Below are positions 46,857-57,660 of a stretch of DNA of 64,000 nucleotides, piece by piece. Below the pieces are notes generated by a model. The model did no database searches and was not told where the DNA came from. It saw nothing but the letters and a program-made list of their open reading frames with translations. A program made the position numbers and the translations under genes. The first letter of the stretch is position 1. Each line of letters opens with the position of its first letter. The DNA is taken from positions 10,713,634-10,777,633 of the forward strand of contig CM055114.1 of NCBI GenBank assembly GCA_029204225.1. Direction: 5' to 3'. The DNA is from Diphasiastrum complanatum. Taxonomy: Eukaryota; Streptophyta; Lycopodiopsida; Lycopodiales; Lycopodiaceae.

Positions 46857-48034
46857 GATAGTGGGGCTTCTTCCCATATGAGAAATTCTTTTTCTAATCT
46901 AGTACCATACAAAGGATCTAGAAATTGCAGCAAATGATGAGGAATGTATGATAGAAGGCATAGGATGAATTTCTTTAGATAAACTAAATCTCAATGATGT
47001 ACTCTATGTACCTAGTTTGACAAAAAATCTAATAAGTATAGGCCAACTCAATGATGAGGGTCTACAAGTAGATTTTAGAGATGGTACTTGCTTGATCACA
47101 AGAAATGATGATGTTGTAGCATCATGCTCTCGTTTTGGAAGACTATTCAAGCTTGATGGATATGAAAATGCTAATCTTTGTTTAGATATTGTGCTACAAG
47201 GAAAGCTCTCAAGTGAAGATCTATGGCATAGGAGGTTGGGCCACCCCAACTCCAAGGCCATGCAATCTATGTGCAAGTTGGAGCTAGCTTATGAATTGCC
47301 TAATCCATGATCAAGGAGCCAAGTCCTTGTGAAGCATGTGCCTTGGCCAAATCACATGCAAGACCACATCCAAGAGCAACTATCAAGTCAAAAGCACCTT
47401 TGGATCTCATACATAGTCATATCCATTTCTCATCCACTAAGAGCAAGGGGGTGGAGCTACATGCTTCATAACATTTATTGATGATTACTCTCGTTTTTGT
47501 TGGGTTTACCTTTTATCCTCTAAAGAACTTGCATATGAAACTTTTGTTAAGTTCAAAGCTTTTGTTGAGAATCAACTATCTTGTAAAATTAAAGCTTTGA
47601 GAAGTGATAATGGAGGTGAATACATCTGCACAAAGTTCATAGACTTTTGTGATGAATTTGGCATTATAAGAGATTTCACTTGTGCATACTCTCCTCAATC
47701 CAATGGAGTGGCCGAGAGAAAAAATAGGACAGTGTGTAAATGTGCAAAAGCACTTAGACTTGAAGCTTCTTTATTTAAAGATTTTTGGGGAGAAGTAATA
47801 GGTTGTGCTAATTACCTATGTAACTTTTTGCCAAATCATGCCATAGAGGATATTTCACCTTATGAGAAGTTGTACGGAAGGAAACCCGAGGTCAATCATC
47901 TTAGAACTTTTGGATGTGTATGATTTGTACATGTACCTCTTGAAACAAGAAAAAAAGATGATATTAATTCTCTTAAAGGCATTATGATAGGCTATTCAAG
48001 TAAAGCCTATAGGCTTTTTGTTCCATCTACTGAT
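46848..48034 (+). pseudogene. Copia element G: protease and integrase, cut by element F
   Basis: The protease site MVLDSGASSHMRN starts at 46848. Pre-integrase follows (MTKNLISIGQLNDEGLQVDF, DLWHRRLGHPNSKAMQSM). In the core the first catalytic Asp is changed to His (LIHSHIHFSS). The second Asp (RSDNGGEY) and the Glu (SNGVAERKNRT) remain. C-terminal landmarks are FLPNHAIEDISPYEKLYGRK and GYSSKAYRLFVPSTD, where LTR F begins. The next residues, RDVIFH, are found at 53077, on the far side of F. Confidence 0.85.
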
Positions 48035-48831
48035 TGTGAAATTTCACACGTGTGGTAGTGCCCTAAAATGTGTGAATGATCTCCTAAGCAAGCTTATGCA
48101 CTTGTTGACGGATGCTAAATTAAATTCCAAGATCTAGATCAAAAAACTAAGGCATAGAGGCAAAGATAGATGCGTATGTTGATAACCAAAGTACATACAC
48201 TTGAAACAAAGTGATCCTTGAAAAAACTAAGTAAAATTAAGCTCCTCTCCTCGGGTAGAGAGAGTGTAAAACAAGCAAATCTCACAATACTCAATGTTTG
48301 ACTCAAAACTCAACTTAGCTTTTAATTCCAAAGTGAAGTACATATGAAACTCGTGGAGAATCCTCCTTGCATGCTATTGGACCCCTATTCCTAGCCTCTC
48401 TAATGCTATTGGATGAGTGATGCATCCATCTTGCAATTCTATTGGACCCTTCTTGAAGATTTCTCAATTCCTATTGGATGCCTTGACCAAAGCCAACACT
48501 TGACTTGATCACTCATCAAATTACATTAACATAAGTGTCACAAGCCTATTTACAAGCCTAACTAGCTTGATATTGCATCATAAACTACTTTTGGCTCAAC
48601 ATAGGCATTACATGTGGATTTGACCAATTTGCCATCTATGCCAATTTTGGGCCCCTATCACAAATCTACACAAAGATGCTTGACATAAAACTTTGTGACA
48701 CCCCTAAAGTAAACATCATAAACTATTTTTGAGTTTTTCTACATATGGGAACATGCTCCACACATGTGATCTTTTCCTCACAAACTAAAAGACACAAAAC
48801 AACCAAGATAGATTTTGACCATTTTTTCACG
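48035..48831 (-). mobile_element. Copia F 3' LTR
   Basis: Plus-strand start TGTGAAATTTCACACGTG, near-identical along its length to 52249-53075. It has a 25-bp-scale deletion relative to the other copy around the 'agagagatattagagc' region. The palindrome CACACGTGTG lies at the outer 3' end of the LTR. Confidence 0.9.
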
Positions 48832-49238
48832 CTCCTCAAAAACTAGCTTGGAAAAATCAAGGAGCTTGTGAAAATTTTTGAGTGGATCCTTTTGTATGTA
48901 TATGAAGTAAAAAACCAGCAAAAGGATCCATCATAGCAGCACCTCACCAGATCCATGATAAGATCTCTTTCAAATCTCTTGCCAATATCCTTGAAGAGTA
49001 CTCTACCAATATGCCACTATGACCATGTGCTTCCTCCATGCTTGATGATGGCCTTTGATTTGAAATCTCCAATTGCATGATGGCTGCACCATAGAGATGG
49101 AAATCCGAGGCTCCCATGCCTCATAAATGTCACAAAGATCATAGAGATCAAGACCATAAGATGAGCAAAAGTGTAGATCTTCAATTAAGTATACTAGCCT
49201 GACTAGTCCACATACTATGAACTCTATCCATGATGGAC
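48832..49238 (-). other. Copia F region between last ORF and 3' LTR
   Basis: About 400 bp without convincing coding sequence, ending with a purine-rich GAGGAGCG directly before the LTR on the minus strand (polypurine tract). In a normal copia this space would be RNase H. Confidence 0.5.
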
Positions 49239-49928
49239 CTAATCAAATGCAATCTTGATCTTTTTGAGACTAAACACTTGCTCAAGGATGTAAGTGTACT
49301 CTTTAGATGCTTCACTTAATCTCAAAAGAAGTTTACAAATTGTCTCAAAACATGTAAAAACATGAATTTTCAAACTATGAGTATCAAACTCAATCTTGCT
49401 CTTACAAAATCCAAGAGCATACTTTTGATAACACAATCTCTTGCTTTCAAAGAACTTTGGAAACATATCTAAGCCTTTCATGACAAGAAATATGTCCATA
49501 TAATAGGCATCATACAAAACTTGTATTGCCTCTCTTGAACTTTGAGATGTAGAAATCTCAATAAAGCAAGATAATGCATTAAGTAATGGAAGAGAAGCAT
49601 AAGTGATAATGTTAAAGTGGATACCACCTGAAACTTGCCTCTCTTTACCATAAAAGATGAGACATAAATACTTGGCCATCCATCTTGAAGATCCCCTTGA
49701 AATCATGTGTTGAGGAGGCTCCTCCTCAAACCTCGAGCCCTTCACATCTTGATAATCTTTAATAGATATGATTTGAGATGCACCTTGAGATTCCTTGATC
49801 TCGGATCCTTCCAAGGCTGAATGTAGATCTTCATAAAGTATAATATCTTCACTCTCAATCACTTTTGAGATAGAGAGTATAAAGGCTTGTAGGCCTCCTT
49901 GGTGGATAAGCATCCAACCATGATCCAT
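49239..49928 (-). pseudogene. Copia F: integrase tail fused to unrecognised ORF
   Basis: The first ~80 of 229 codons keep post-core integrase landmarks (VIESEDIILYEDLHSALEGS, EIKESQGASQIISIKDYQ). From about residue 105 the sequence (SLPLLNALSCFIEISTSQSS ... LDMFPKFFESKRLCYQKYAL ... CKLLLRLSEASKEYTYILEQ) shows no RT feature although RT should start here. The frame remains open for about 125 codons. It could be a rearranged insert or a captured host sequence. Confidence 0.6.
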
Positions 49929-49984
49929 GAGCTTGGATCATCTATCCTCCTTGTTTCCAAGGGAATATGTGCAAAGCAAGAACC

Positions 49985-50600
49985 TCAAAATACACTAAGG
50001 TAATCATCCTTAGGCTTTTTGAATAATACTTCATATGCTGTATTTCCTCCTAGAGCTCCACCACTCCTCAAAGCTTTGATCTTCAATGAGAATTCCATCT
50101 CAACATATGATTTGAATAATAGGAAATAATCATGCAGCATAAATCTTGAAGAAAGAAGAAATGTGCATCTTGTGTGATCATCCTCCTTTGAAGACTTGGA
50201 TACATAAGCAACCTCAAGAGATTTTGCACTCTCTCTTGGGTTTAATTTGTAGATTCCTCCATATCTAGATCCATATGCAAGGATCTCACCATCCTTCTTG
50301 ATCACACAATTGTCAATATGGAAATTGACATCAAGGCCACCATCAAGTAATTTGCCAACACTTATAATTCTTTGTGGGAACAAAAAGAACCTCTTGAAGA
50401 GATAGAACTTTTGATGATGCAAGCTTCTAGGGAATGGTCCCTACTCATTCAATTTTGCACTCTTGAGCACTTGGAATATATATGGTCTTCTTGATTCCTT
50501 CATAAGACATAATAGTTGAATAGGAATCTTGGAGCTACACATATGTGAAGATGCTCCACTATCAATATACCACAAGTCATCCATCTTGAAGGTGGAAGAG
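49985..50600 (-). pseudogene. Copia F: protease and collapsed integrase
   Basis: The protease site IDSGASSHMC is encoded around 50540-50570. The following 145-codon frame starts in pre-integrase (IISVGKLLDGGLDVNFHIDN, AYGSRYGGIYKLNPRESAKS). It then jumps over the HHCC region and most of the core to YVEMEFSLKIKALRSGGALG and NTAYEVLFKKPKDDYLSVF. The catalytic residues are largely missing. The frame is nevertheless continuous across these deletions. Confidence 0.75.
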
Positions 50601-51506
50601 GAGAATTTTGATGCCATAAGTGAGCATTCTCCATCACTTGCAATAAAGTCTTCTTTCTCATGAGAGATGTTGGCTTGCTTGAATTGGTTCTTCTTCTTGA
50701 AGCAATTGGTGGCATAGTGGCCTTTCTTGCCACAAAAGGAGCATTTAAATTTTTTTTCTTCTTCTTTGAAGTAGAATATTGAGAGGAATCATCATCCTCT
50801 TCATCTTGGTCTTTTGATTTGTCCTTAGAGAAATGTTGGTGTTGCTTTTTGCTCCTCTCTTTGTGTTTGGCAAATAAAACTTTGTCTTCACCATTATGAT
50901 TGAGTGACAATTTGTCCATCCTTAATAGCTTGTTCTCATGCCTTGATTCTTCAGCCATTAGCACTCCTTGCAAAGCCTCCAAAGTAGGTAGCTCCTCCTT
51001 GATGGCATAGGATTGGACAAGGTTCTCATACTCATCTCTCAAGCCATTAAGTATGACTTGGACTAGATCACTTTGATTTATGGATCCTCCAATGCAAGCA
51101 AGCTCCCTATGAGTATCTTTCACTCTCAACACATAATTAGTGAAACTCTCATCACTCTTTTGAGAACTTTGGAGGGTTTGATTTCTAATAGTGAGGAGCC
51201 TAGAGGTATTTTTGGCTTCATAAATAGCTTTTAGAGTATCCCAAGCTTGCTTGGCCAAGTTGCAATCAAAATCTCTCTCAAATTCTCATTAGAGTCATTC
51301 ATCTTGATAAAGTGGAGAGCCATCCTAGCTCTCTTCTTGTACTTTTGTACTTCTTGAAGGACTTGAGGCTCCTCCTCAATCCCATGTACAATGTCCATCA
51401 CATCTTGGAGTATCAAGATTGACTCCATTCTAACCTTCCAAATAGAATAGCTGGAGGTAGATAGTCTTTCACTAGATTCCAATAGGTAGGAACCCATAGA
51501 TGCCAT
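50600..51506 (-). pseudogene. Copia F: gag
   Basis: Starts MASMGSYLLESSERLSTSSY at 51506, with RMESILILQDVMDIVHGIEE. A frameshift near 51250 leads into the frame 51258-50500 (LRVKDTHRELACIG, LVQVILNGLRDEYENLVQSY). The nucleocapsid knuckle is encoded in another frame around 50700-50750 (CSFCGKKGHYATNC). It is closest to the gag of elements G and A. Confidence 0.85.
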
Positions 51507-52236
51507 GTAATATTGAAGACTCCTTGTGATGAGACAAAAAAATGTTGCTTCTATCTCACTATAGGATCCTTGAAAGTTGTGCTATCAACTCCTATGCAAG
51601 ATCTTGCAACAAAGTGAGATATGGACCTCACGAGCTTTTCCAATCTCTCTTAATCTAGATCAATCTCACATCAATTGATGAAGTATGGGCTAAGTTTGGG
51701 TCAAGCTATCTTTGGCACATGGGAAACACTCCAAGAATCCACAAATCAGTCAAATACAAACCAATTGTATGAAAGAAAGTGGATACGACCTCAAAATGAT
51801 GACTAGATCTCAAGAAGACAAGATTGGCAAGCCTAGAAGTGAGATCTTTGATCAAACAAGCATGATAGAGTCAAAAGTAAAAGTGTTGGGTGCCCTACAC
51901 ACCTTTATTCAATTGACTATAACTTTTGATTGGGAGATTCAATCACTATGAAGTCAATTGCTATACAAACTAGACTCAAATAGCTTTGAAGCTATCAAGC
52001 ACTAATTTTGGATCACACATGGAAGAGATTTACCAAAATGAATTGGGATGTCCTTCACACGTGTCTGAGCAGGAAAATCCGTACAATATTAGAAATTATT
52101 CAATCCTTATGATTGTGAACTCTTTTGATCCAATTTTGCTTGAGATAGCATGGGAGATGCAAACTAGTCTCTCTAGATCTAAATTTTCAGGAATTTTTGG
52201 AACTTTGGATGAAACAAGCATCAAACACTTAGGTAG
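51507..52236 (-). other. Copia F leader (non-coding)
   Basis: About 730 bp between primer site and gag. It contains CACACGTGTC at 52057-52066, about 180 bp from the primer site, mirroring the palindrome at the LTR end. No ORF of note. Confidence 0.6.
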
Positions 52237-52248
52237 GCTCTGATACCA
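52237..52248 (-). other. Primer-binding site of copia F
   Basis: GCTCTGATACCA on the plus strand, perfect initiator Met tRNA type on the minus strand, directly adjoining the 5' LTR. Confidence 0.92.
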
Positions 52249-53075
52249 TGTGACATTTCACACGTGTGGGAATGCCCTAAAGTGTGTGAATGATCTCCTA
52301 AGCAAGCTTATGCACTTGTTGATGGATGCTAGATTGAATTCCAAGATCTAGGTAAAAAAACTAAGGCATAGAGGCAAAGATAGATGCACATGTTGATAAC
52401 CAAAGTACATACACTTGAAACAAAGTGATCCTTGAAAAAACTAGGTAAAATTAAGCTCCTCTCCTCTAGTAGAGAGATATTAGAGCACTTAGATTCCGGT
52501 AGAGAGAGAATGTAAAACAAGCAAATCTCACAATACTCAATGTTTGACTCAAAACTCAACTTAGACTATAATTCCAAAGTGAAGTACATATGAAACTCGT
52601 GGAGAATCCTCCTTGCATGCTATTGGACCCTATTCCTAGCCTCTCTAATGCTATTGGATGAGTGATGCATCCATCTTGCAATTCTATTGGACCCTTCTTG
52701 AAGATTTCTCAATTCCTATTGGACCCCTTGACCAAAGCCAACACTTTGACTTTATCACTCATCAAATTACATTAACACAAGTGTCACAAGCCTATTTACA
52801 AGCCTAACTAGCTTGAGATTGCATCATAAACTACTTTTGGCTCAATAGAGACATTACATGTGGATTTGACCAATTTGACATCTATGCCAATTTTTGGCCC
52901 TATCACAACTCTACACAAAGATGCTTGACATAGAACTTTGTGACACCCCTAAAGTAAACATCGTAATCTATTACTGACTTTTTCTACATGTGGGAACATG
53001 CTCCACACATGTGATCTTTTCCTCACAAACTAAAAGACACAAAACAACCAAGATAGATTTTGACCATTTTTCACA
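52249..53075 (-). mobile_element. Copia F 5' LTR
   Basis: 827 bp from TGTGACATTTCACACGTG to CATTTTTCACA on the plus strand. It is near-identical to the 3' LTR at 48035-48831, which suggests a fairly recent insertion relative to the broken element G around it. Confidence 0.9.
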
Positions 53076-53076
53076 G

Positions 53077-53170
53077 AGATGTAATCTTCCATTAAGATAG
53101 AATGTACATAAAGGACAACGTGCAGGAATCCCAACTTGAACTATTTTCTCATATTTTCTTGGCTCAGCTA
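53077..53170 (+). pseudogene. Copia element G: continuation after element F
   Basis: Reads RDVIFH, stop, DRMYIKDNVQESQLELF, the residues that normally follow YVPSTD... in these copia integrases. A few codons of G are missing at the junction. Sequence to the right no longer looks like copia. Confidence 0.7.
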
Positions 53171-53779
53171 GATTCATAGGTTGCATCCTAGCTAGGTCCA
53201 TAGTAAATTACTTGTGTTTTAGACAATTGGTCCTTAGGTTCACAATGAGTTGTTGGCAGCATAATCACAACATCATCCAGAGTATTGGCATTTCAAATGA
53301 TTAGGTATGTCTTGCTGAACTTCATATGCTTTCTCTTGTTGAAAGGAATTAACCTTTGATTTTCGTTTAGATTTCTTGGCATAAATCCTTCGAGAGGGCA
53401 ATGACTCCCTAGAGCTCTAACTTGATGAATCATCTTCAATCTTTCCTTTACCTTTATCCAATAAAGGTGATGCATCCACATGGTCACTAATTTTTGGATC
53501 AATCGTCGAAACTACCTCATACTATGATATTTTTTCTTCTCAGAGTTGAGATTTGGATAGACCCTAGATGCGGTAGGTAAATCGATAACTGGTACAGATT
53601 CTGTAGGTGTTGGGTCAACAATAACTTCTTTCTATTTTTGAGCTCTTGTAACAACCATAACCGGTGCACATGGTTCAATAGGACAAACTGTTGGTCTCCG
53701 TAGCTGGAAAGACTACCTACATTGACTTCTACATTATGAAAATGCATCGCGGTAGTAGGTGATATTCCATTCTATTGGG
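53171..53779 (-). other. Probable retroelement linker, low confidence
   Basis: One minus-strand frame gives DPKISDHVDASPLLDKGKGK followed by an acidic/Ser-rich and then Lys/Arg-rich stretch with stops, similar in style to a gag-to-protease linker. No diagnostic motif is seen, so the assignment is tentative. Confidence 0.25.
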
Positions 53780-54470
53780 GTCCATGGCTTTGACTGAGTA
53801 ACTATAAAATGGATATTCTAGCTGGAGTATTAGCCTTTGGAAGAGGAAAAGAAATAGTGGTGGTTGATGGATATCCAGAAGTACCTTAATCTGAGCGAGC
53901 GCCAATTGCTTTAACTGAATGGGAAGAACTCACCGATACTGAACTAGTTCTGAAATATCAACATATGAAGATGTAGAATTGAGGAATGTACTAGGCTTAG
54001 ACTGGAATATCCATGATGTTTGTCTCATAAACCTTGGAACAGAGGAAGAACCTAAGAAAATCAAAGTAGGTGCCCACCTAAGCCCAGAAGACAAGAAAAC
54101 GAATGAGGATGTGCAAGAAATATCAGCATATATTTGCTTGGAATTATTTAGATCTAAAAGGAATACCTCCAAATTTAGTGAAGTGTTCTATACCTCTAAA
54201 GCCTTATGCTAATCCCATTAGGCAGAAACAAGGGAGATTGTCATTTCACATAAAAGAAGGAGTACTAAAGGAATTAGAACGATTGAAAGAAATTGGGTTG
54301 ATCTTTTCTGTAGACAACACTTAGTGGTGTTCACCGATAGTCCCACGACCAAAGAAGAACCTACTCAAACTTGAGTCTGTGTTGACTATAAACAACTAAA
54401 CAAGCACACTAAAAAAGACTATTATCCGATACCTTTCATAGATCAAGTGCACTAGCAAAGCCAACAGACC
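53780..54470 (+). pseudogene. Ty3/gypsy pol: region before and start of RT
   Basis: The plus strand reads a stretch ending WEELTDTELV, then DVCLINLGTEEEPKKIKVGA, LSPEDKKTNEDVQE. In a shifted frame, HIFAWNYLDLKGIPPNLVKC, IPLKPYANPIRQKQGRLSFH, EGVLKELERLKEIGLIFSVD and WCSPIVPRPKKN follow. This is the typical entry of plant gypsy RT (FAW.Y.D..G..P ... VVPKKNG). It breaks off after the YPIPFIDQ-like segment near 54455, before the catalytic Asp. Confidence 0.8.
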
Positions 54471-55452
54471 AATGAGCCATGGTTTTAAGCTCTGCTACTA
54501 CAGTCTACTCTGATGAGAAATCAGATGATGGGCGTCGATGGAGAAGGATCATCATACATGATGATTTGCAAACCAATGTGGTAAACTGGACCGAGGCCCT
54601 AGCCATGATCAATTGTCTTCAATTTGATGTTTCGTCAGATGAGCAATCCCCCAAGCAAAGGTCATTTGTTGACCCATTTTCGATGAGGACAATACCCTGA
54701 TCAAGAGATTAGAATGACCAACAAAGAAATCTAGTGAGGGCCATCAAGATTCTGTTTCACTTTTTATGATGAGCCTAGAGGCTATACCCTAGGGACCATT
54801 GCAAGGAGTCTGCAGTGAAAAGGAAATTAAAGTTCTTCAGGTATTCACCCTGGAAGAAGGTCAAGAGTATGAGGATGAGGATCTCCTCCGATATGTAGAT
54901 CTTGACCATTTCAAGCTCGTACTGAAAACCTGAAATACTAGATGCACTAGAGCCTCTAGCAAACACAGATCTCATCGAAACCACAAAGCCCCACAAGGCA
55001 ATGTTGTTGTAGGCCAAATGGATACAGTGATTGATGGATCCACAACTAGTGTTTCTATAACCGTCAATGATCTCTTGTGAGAATATATAAATTGGGACCT
55101 AGCCAAGGACAAGGCTCTTTATAAGCTAGAAATATTGTTATGGGACAATAGCATAAATATGGTAAAAGACCCTACCCCTGATCCACACTCAGAATCACCA
55201 ATGAACGCCAAGAGAAAAGAGCCAAGTACTTCGGATTCTCTACTTGGAAAATCTCCTAAGGAAAAAGCTCCAATCACCTTCGTAGATATGGGTACGAAAC
55301 CATCAAAGAGCGTCAAAAAACTAGACCGTGCTTTGAAAAGATTGGGTATCGACAATCAGCTACCCGCCAACCCGCTCCGTGAAACCGCTGAGGGGAAGGC
55401 TAAGAGTGATAAAAGAGGAATCAAATCTGAGTTGATGACCAACCCAGAATAA
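54471..55452 (+). pseudogene. Gypsy gag-pol linker region
   Basis: Broken frames, of which 54479-54700 (DDGRRWRRIIIHDDLQTNVV) and 55119-55452 (SITVNDLL ... INWDLAKDKALYKLEILLWD ... KEPSTSDSLLGKSPKEKAPI) are longest. The latter is in the same frame as the RT-containing ORF at 55534, separated by a stop at 55450. No protease active site was identified. It is probably the long variable segment preceding RT of the same element. Confidence 0.5.
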
Positions 55453-56390
55453 AAAGAGAACATCTTCCAGGACGTCGTAGTAGAAGAGTCCAAGCCTGCG
55501 CATGACTTACCGCAATACTTCAAGGATTATGAGATGGACGAAGTGGTAGTGGTTATGCCCAGGGCAAAGCGAGAACCCTTAGAAGAAACCTCCCAAGGAG
55601 CCAATGTTTATGAAGGTTTTGCCCGTACAAAAGAGATAGATCTAGCTGAGAAAGAAGAAGAAAGTCTGATGGTATCAGTAGGGGAAGATATAGAGGGAGA
55701 GAAACTCGAGGATCTCGAGGCATTTCTCCATAAATACCGTGACTGTCTTGTTTGGGATTACGCTAAGCTGAAAGGCATATCGCCGGATGTAGTGGTCCAC
55801 ACCATTCCACTAGTTGATGGTGCAAAACCCACAGTTAGTAGGCCTTATAAGTCCAATCAGCACTACGCCCAATTGATCCAAGAAGAATTGAAGAAGCTTT
55901 TAGATGTAGGATTCATCTACAAATGGAACACACTGATTGGGTATCACCTATCGTGGTAGTGCCTAAAAAAATGGAAAACTTAGAATCTATGTAGACTACA
56001 AGAAGCTGAACGCCGTAACCAACAAGGAACATTTTAGGCTTACCCACGGAAAATGTGTTAGAAAGAAAGCCGGAGTAGAAGCCTATAGTTTTCTAGATGG
56101 GTTTGGTGGCTATCACCAAATGCAGATAGCCCTAGAGAATCAGCACAAAATTGCCTTCTCCACTGAGTGGAGAATATATGCCTATAAAGTGATGCCATTT
56201 GGATTGTGCAACGCTCCCAGCACTTTCCAACGAGTGATGAGTTATGCCTTCAAGGATTTTCTTCGAAACTTTCTTGAAATATTCATGGACGACTTGTGTG
56301 TCCACTCTTTCAAAGCCCAACATCTAACTTGCTTAGAGAAAGTGTTCAAACCCGGCCAAATGCCAAATTTTGGTCATGCATGACATAGTG
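55453..56390 (+). pseudogene. Ty3/gypsy reverse transcriptase
   Basis: The ORF from 55534 contains the RT entry (FLHKYRDCLVWDYAKLKGIS, HTIPLVDGAKPTVSRPYKSN, LIQEELKKLLDVGFIYKW). After frameshifts it continues with VDYKKLNAVTNKEHF, YSFLDGFGGYHQMQIALENQ, KVMPFGLCNAPSTFQRVMSY and the catalytic box IFMDDLCVHS (both Asp present). RT catalytic residues are thus kept but split over at least three frames. Confidence 0.85.
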
Positions 56391-57055
56391 CTTGCCATGT
56401 TGTTTCGAGGCATGGTATCGCCACGAACATCGACAAGATCCGCATAGTACTTGCATTGTCTGAATCGAAAACTGTACATGAAGTGTACATCTTTATGGGA
56501 CATTGCAATTATTATCGGAGGTTTGTCCTGAACTTCACCAAGATGGCCCGTTTAATCTATCAGATGACCATCCAACTAGAATGGACACCCGAAGCCACTA
56601 AGGCTTTCCACAAACTCGTGAAGGCCTTAGTTACCGCACCAATCCCTTGACCTCCTATTTGAACTATAGAATTTCTCGTCCACACAGACGCCTCTAACTA
56701 TGCAATAGAAAGTGTTCTGACGCAACCGGAGGAGTACAAGAAGGATTATTTGATCTACTTCGTCAGTAGGCAGTTGATTCCTGTGGAGATGAACTACACC
56801 ACCACCGAGCGTGAAGCACTAGCCATGGTATACAGTGTGAAGAAATTCTGCCATTACCTGCTAGCCAACCCCTTTGTCTTCTTCGTAGATCACCAAGCCC
56901 TACGGTATCTAGTAAATAGACTCTGCACAACCGGAAGGATCACCAGATGGTTGTTGCTTCTTCAAGAGTTCGACTTTAAAATCGTCGTTCGCAAACTTGA
57001 AACAACACTATCTGGCCTATCACCTCTCAAGGATACAAAATGTTCCCGAGAGTAG
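56391..57055 (+). pseudogene. Ty3/gypsy RT connection and RNase H
   Basis: Reads GHCNYYRRFVLNFTKMARLI (connection domain), LEWTPEATKAFHKLVKALVT, one stop, then RNase H: FLVHTDASNYAIESVLTQPE, YFVSRQLIPVEMNYTTTERE, ALAMVYSVKKFCHYLLANPF and DHQALRYLVN. The first RNase H Asp (HTDAS) and the Glu in TTTERE are present. It directly continues the RT at 55453-56390. Confidence 0.85.
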
Positions 57056-57418
57056 AGGAAAGTAGAACGACGCAGATTAATCACTAAATCTGTCCCTTTC
57101 ACATTGATAGCAGGACAGTTGTATCGCATTTGTAATGATGGAATTATACGTCATTGTGTCCTATCGCACGAAGTGTCCCAAGTGGTGAGCATCGCCCATG
57201 AAGGAATAGGAGGAGGGCATTTCGCTGCTGAAGCTACCAATAGAAAAGTACTTCAACACGGCCTGTGGTGGCCCACAATATTCAGAGACATTCACTATCA
57301 GGTCAAAAGGTGTGACGTGTGCCAACGGTTCAATCGAAACCAGGGATGGGATAGAATGCCGTTACGACCTTTTTCATGTAATGCATGCCAAGAACATACT
57401 CAAGCAACTATTGAATAG
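57056..57418 (+). pseudogene. Ty3/gypsy integrase zinc-binding domain
   Basis: Contains the pre-core HHCC pattern (IAHEGIGGGHFAAEATNRKV ... WWPTIFRDIHYQVKRCDVCQ) and then leaves the family pattern after RFNRNQ. The catalytic core is missing. It follows RNase H after one short break. Confidence 0.8.
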
Positions 57419-57660
57419 AAACGTTTAGACCGTGCACAACGATTAGAAGCATATAGAAAATCTAGAGATTTGTATCTGCAAAATTCGCAAAATTCGCCAA
57501 TTAGAGCAAGATTAACACTTGAACCGTTTAACGATCTTCTAAATGCTACTACAACGTTTGTAGATTCAATAGAGGAAAGGTCCATTAAAACACCAAGTTC
57601 TACAGACTCATCAGAATCAGATTCGTCTGATTCCACTTCCGAACCAAGTTTTGTTGGCTG
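57419..57660 (+). pseudogene. Unrecognised short ORF between integrase piece and LTR
   Basis: About 80 codons in one frame: a basic helical start (RLDRAQRLEAYRKSRDLYLQ), then LTLEPFNDLLNATTTFVDSI and a Ser/Asp-rich tail (SSTDSSESDSSDSTSEPSFV) ending at the LTR start. It may be the C-terminal tail of a retroelement ORF. No family is recognised. Confidence 0.4.

Larger units (their letters stand above)
48035..53075 (-). mobile_element. Copia element F, complete termini, inserted in element G
   Basis: Both LTRs are present (3' LTR 48035-48831, 5' LTR 52249-53075), with the primer site next to the 5' LTR. The internal part holds gag, protease and a shrunken integrase, and has no RT or RNase H. 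Element G sequence resumes directly after it. The flanking 5-mers CTGAT and GAGAT do not match well, so a clean target duplication is not seen. Confidence 0.85.
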
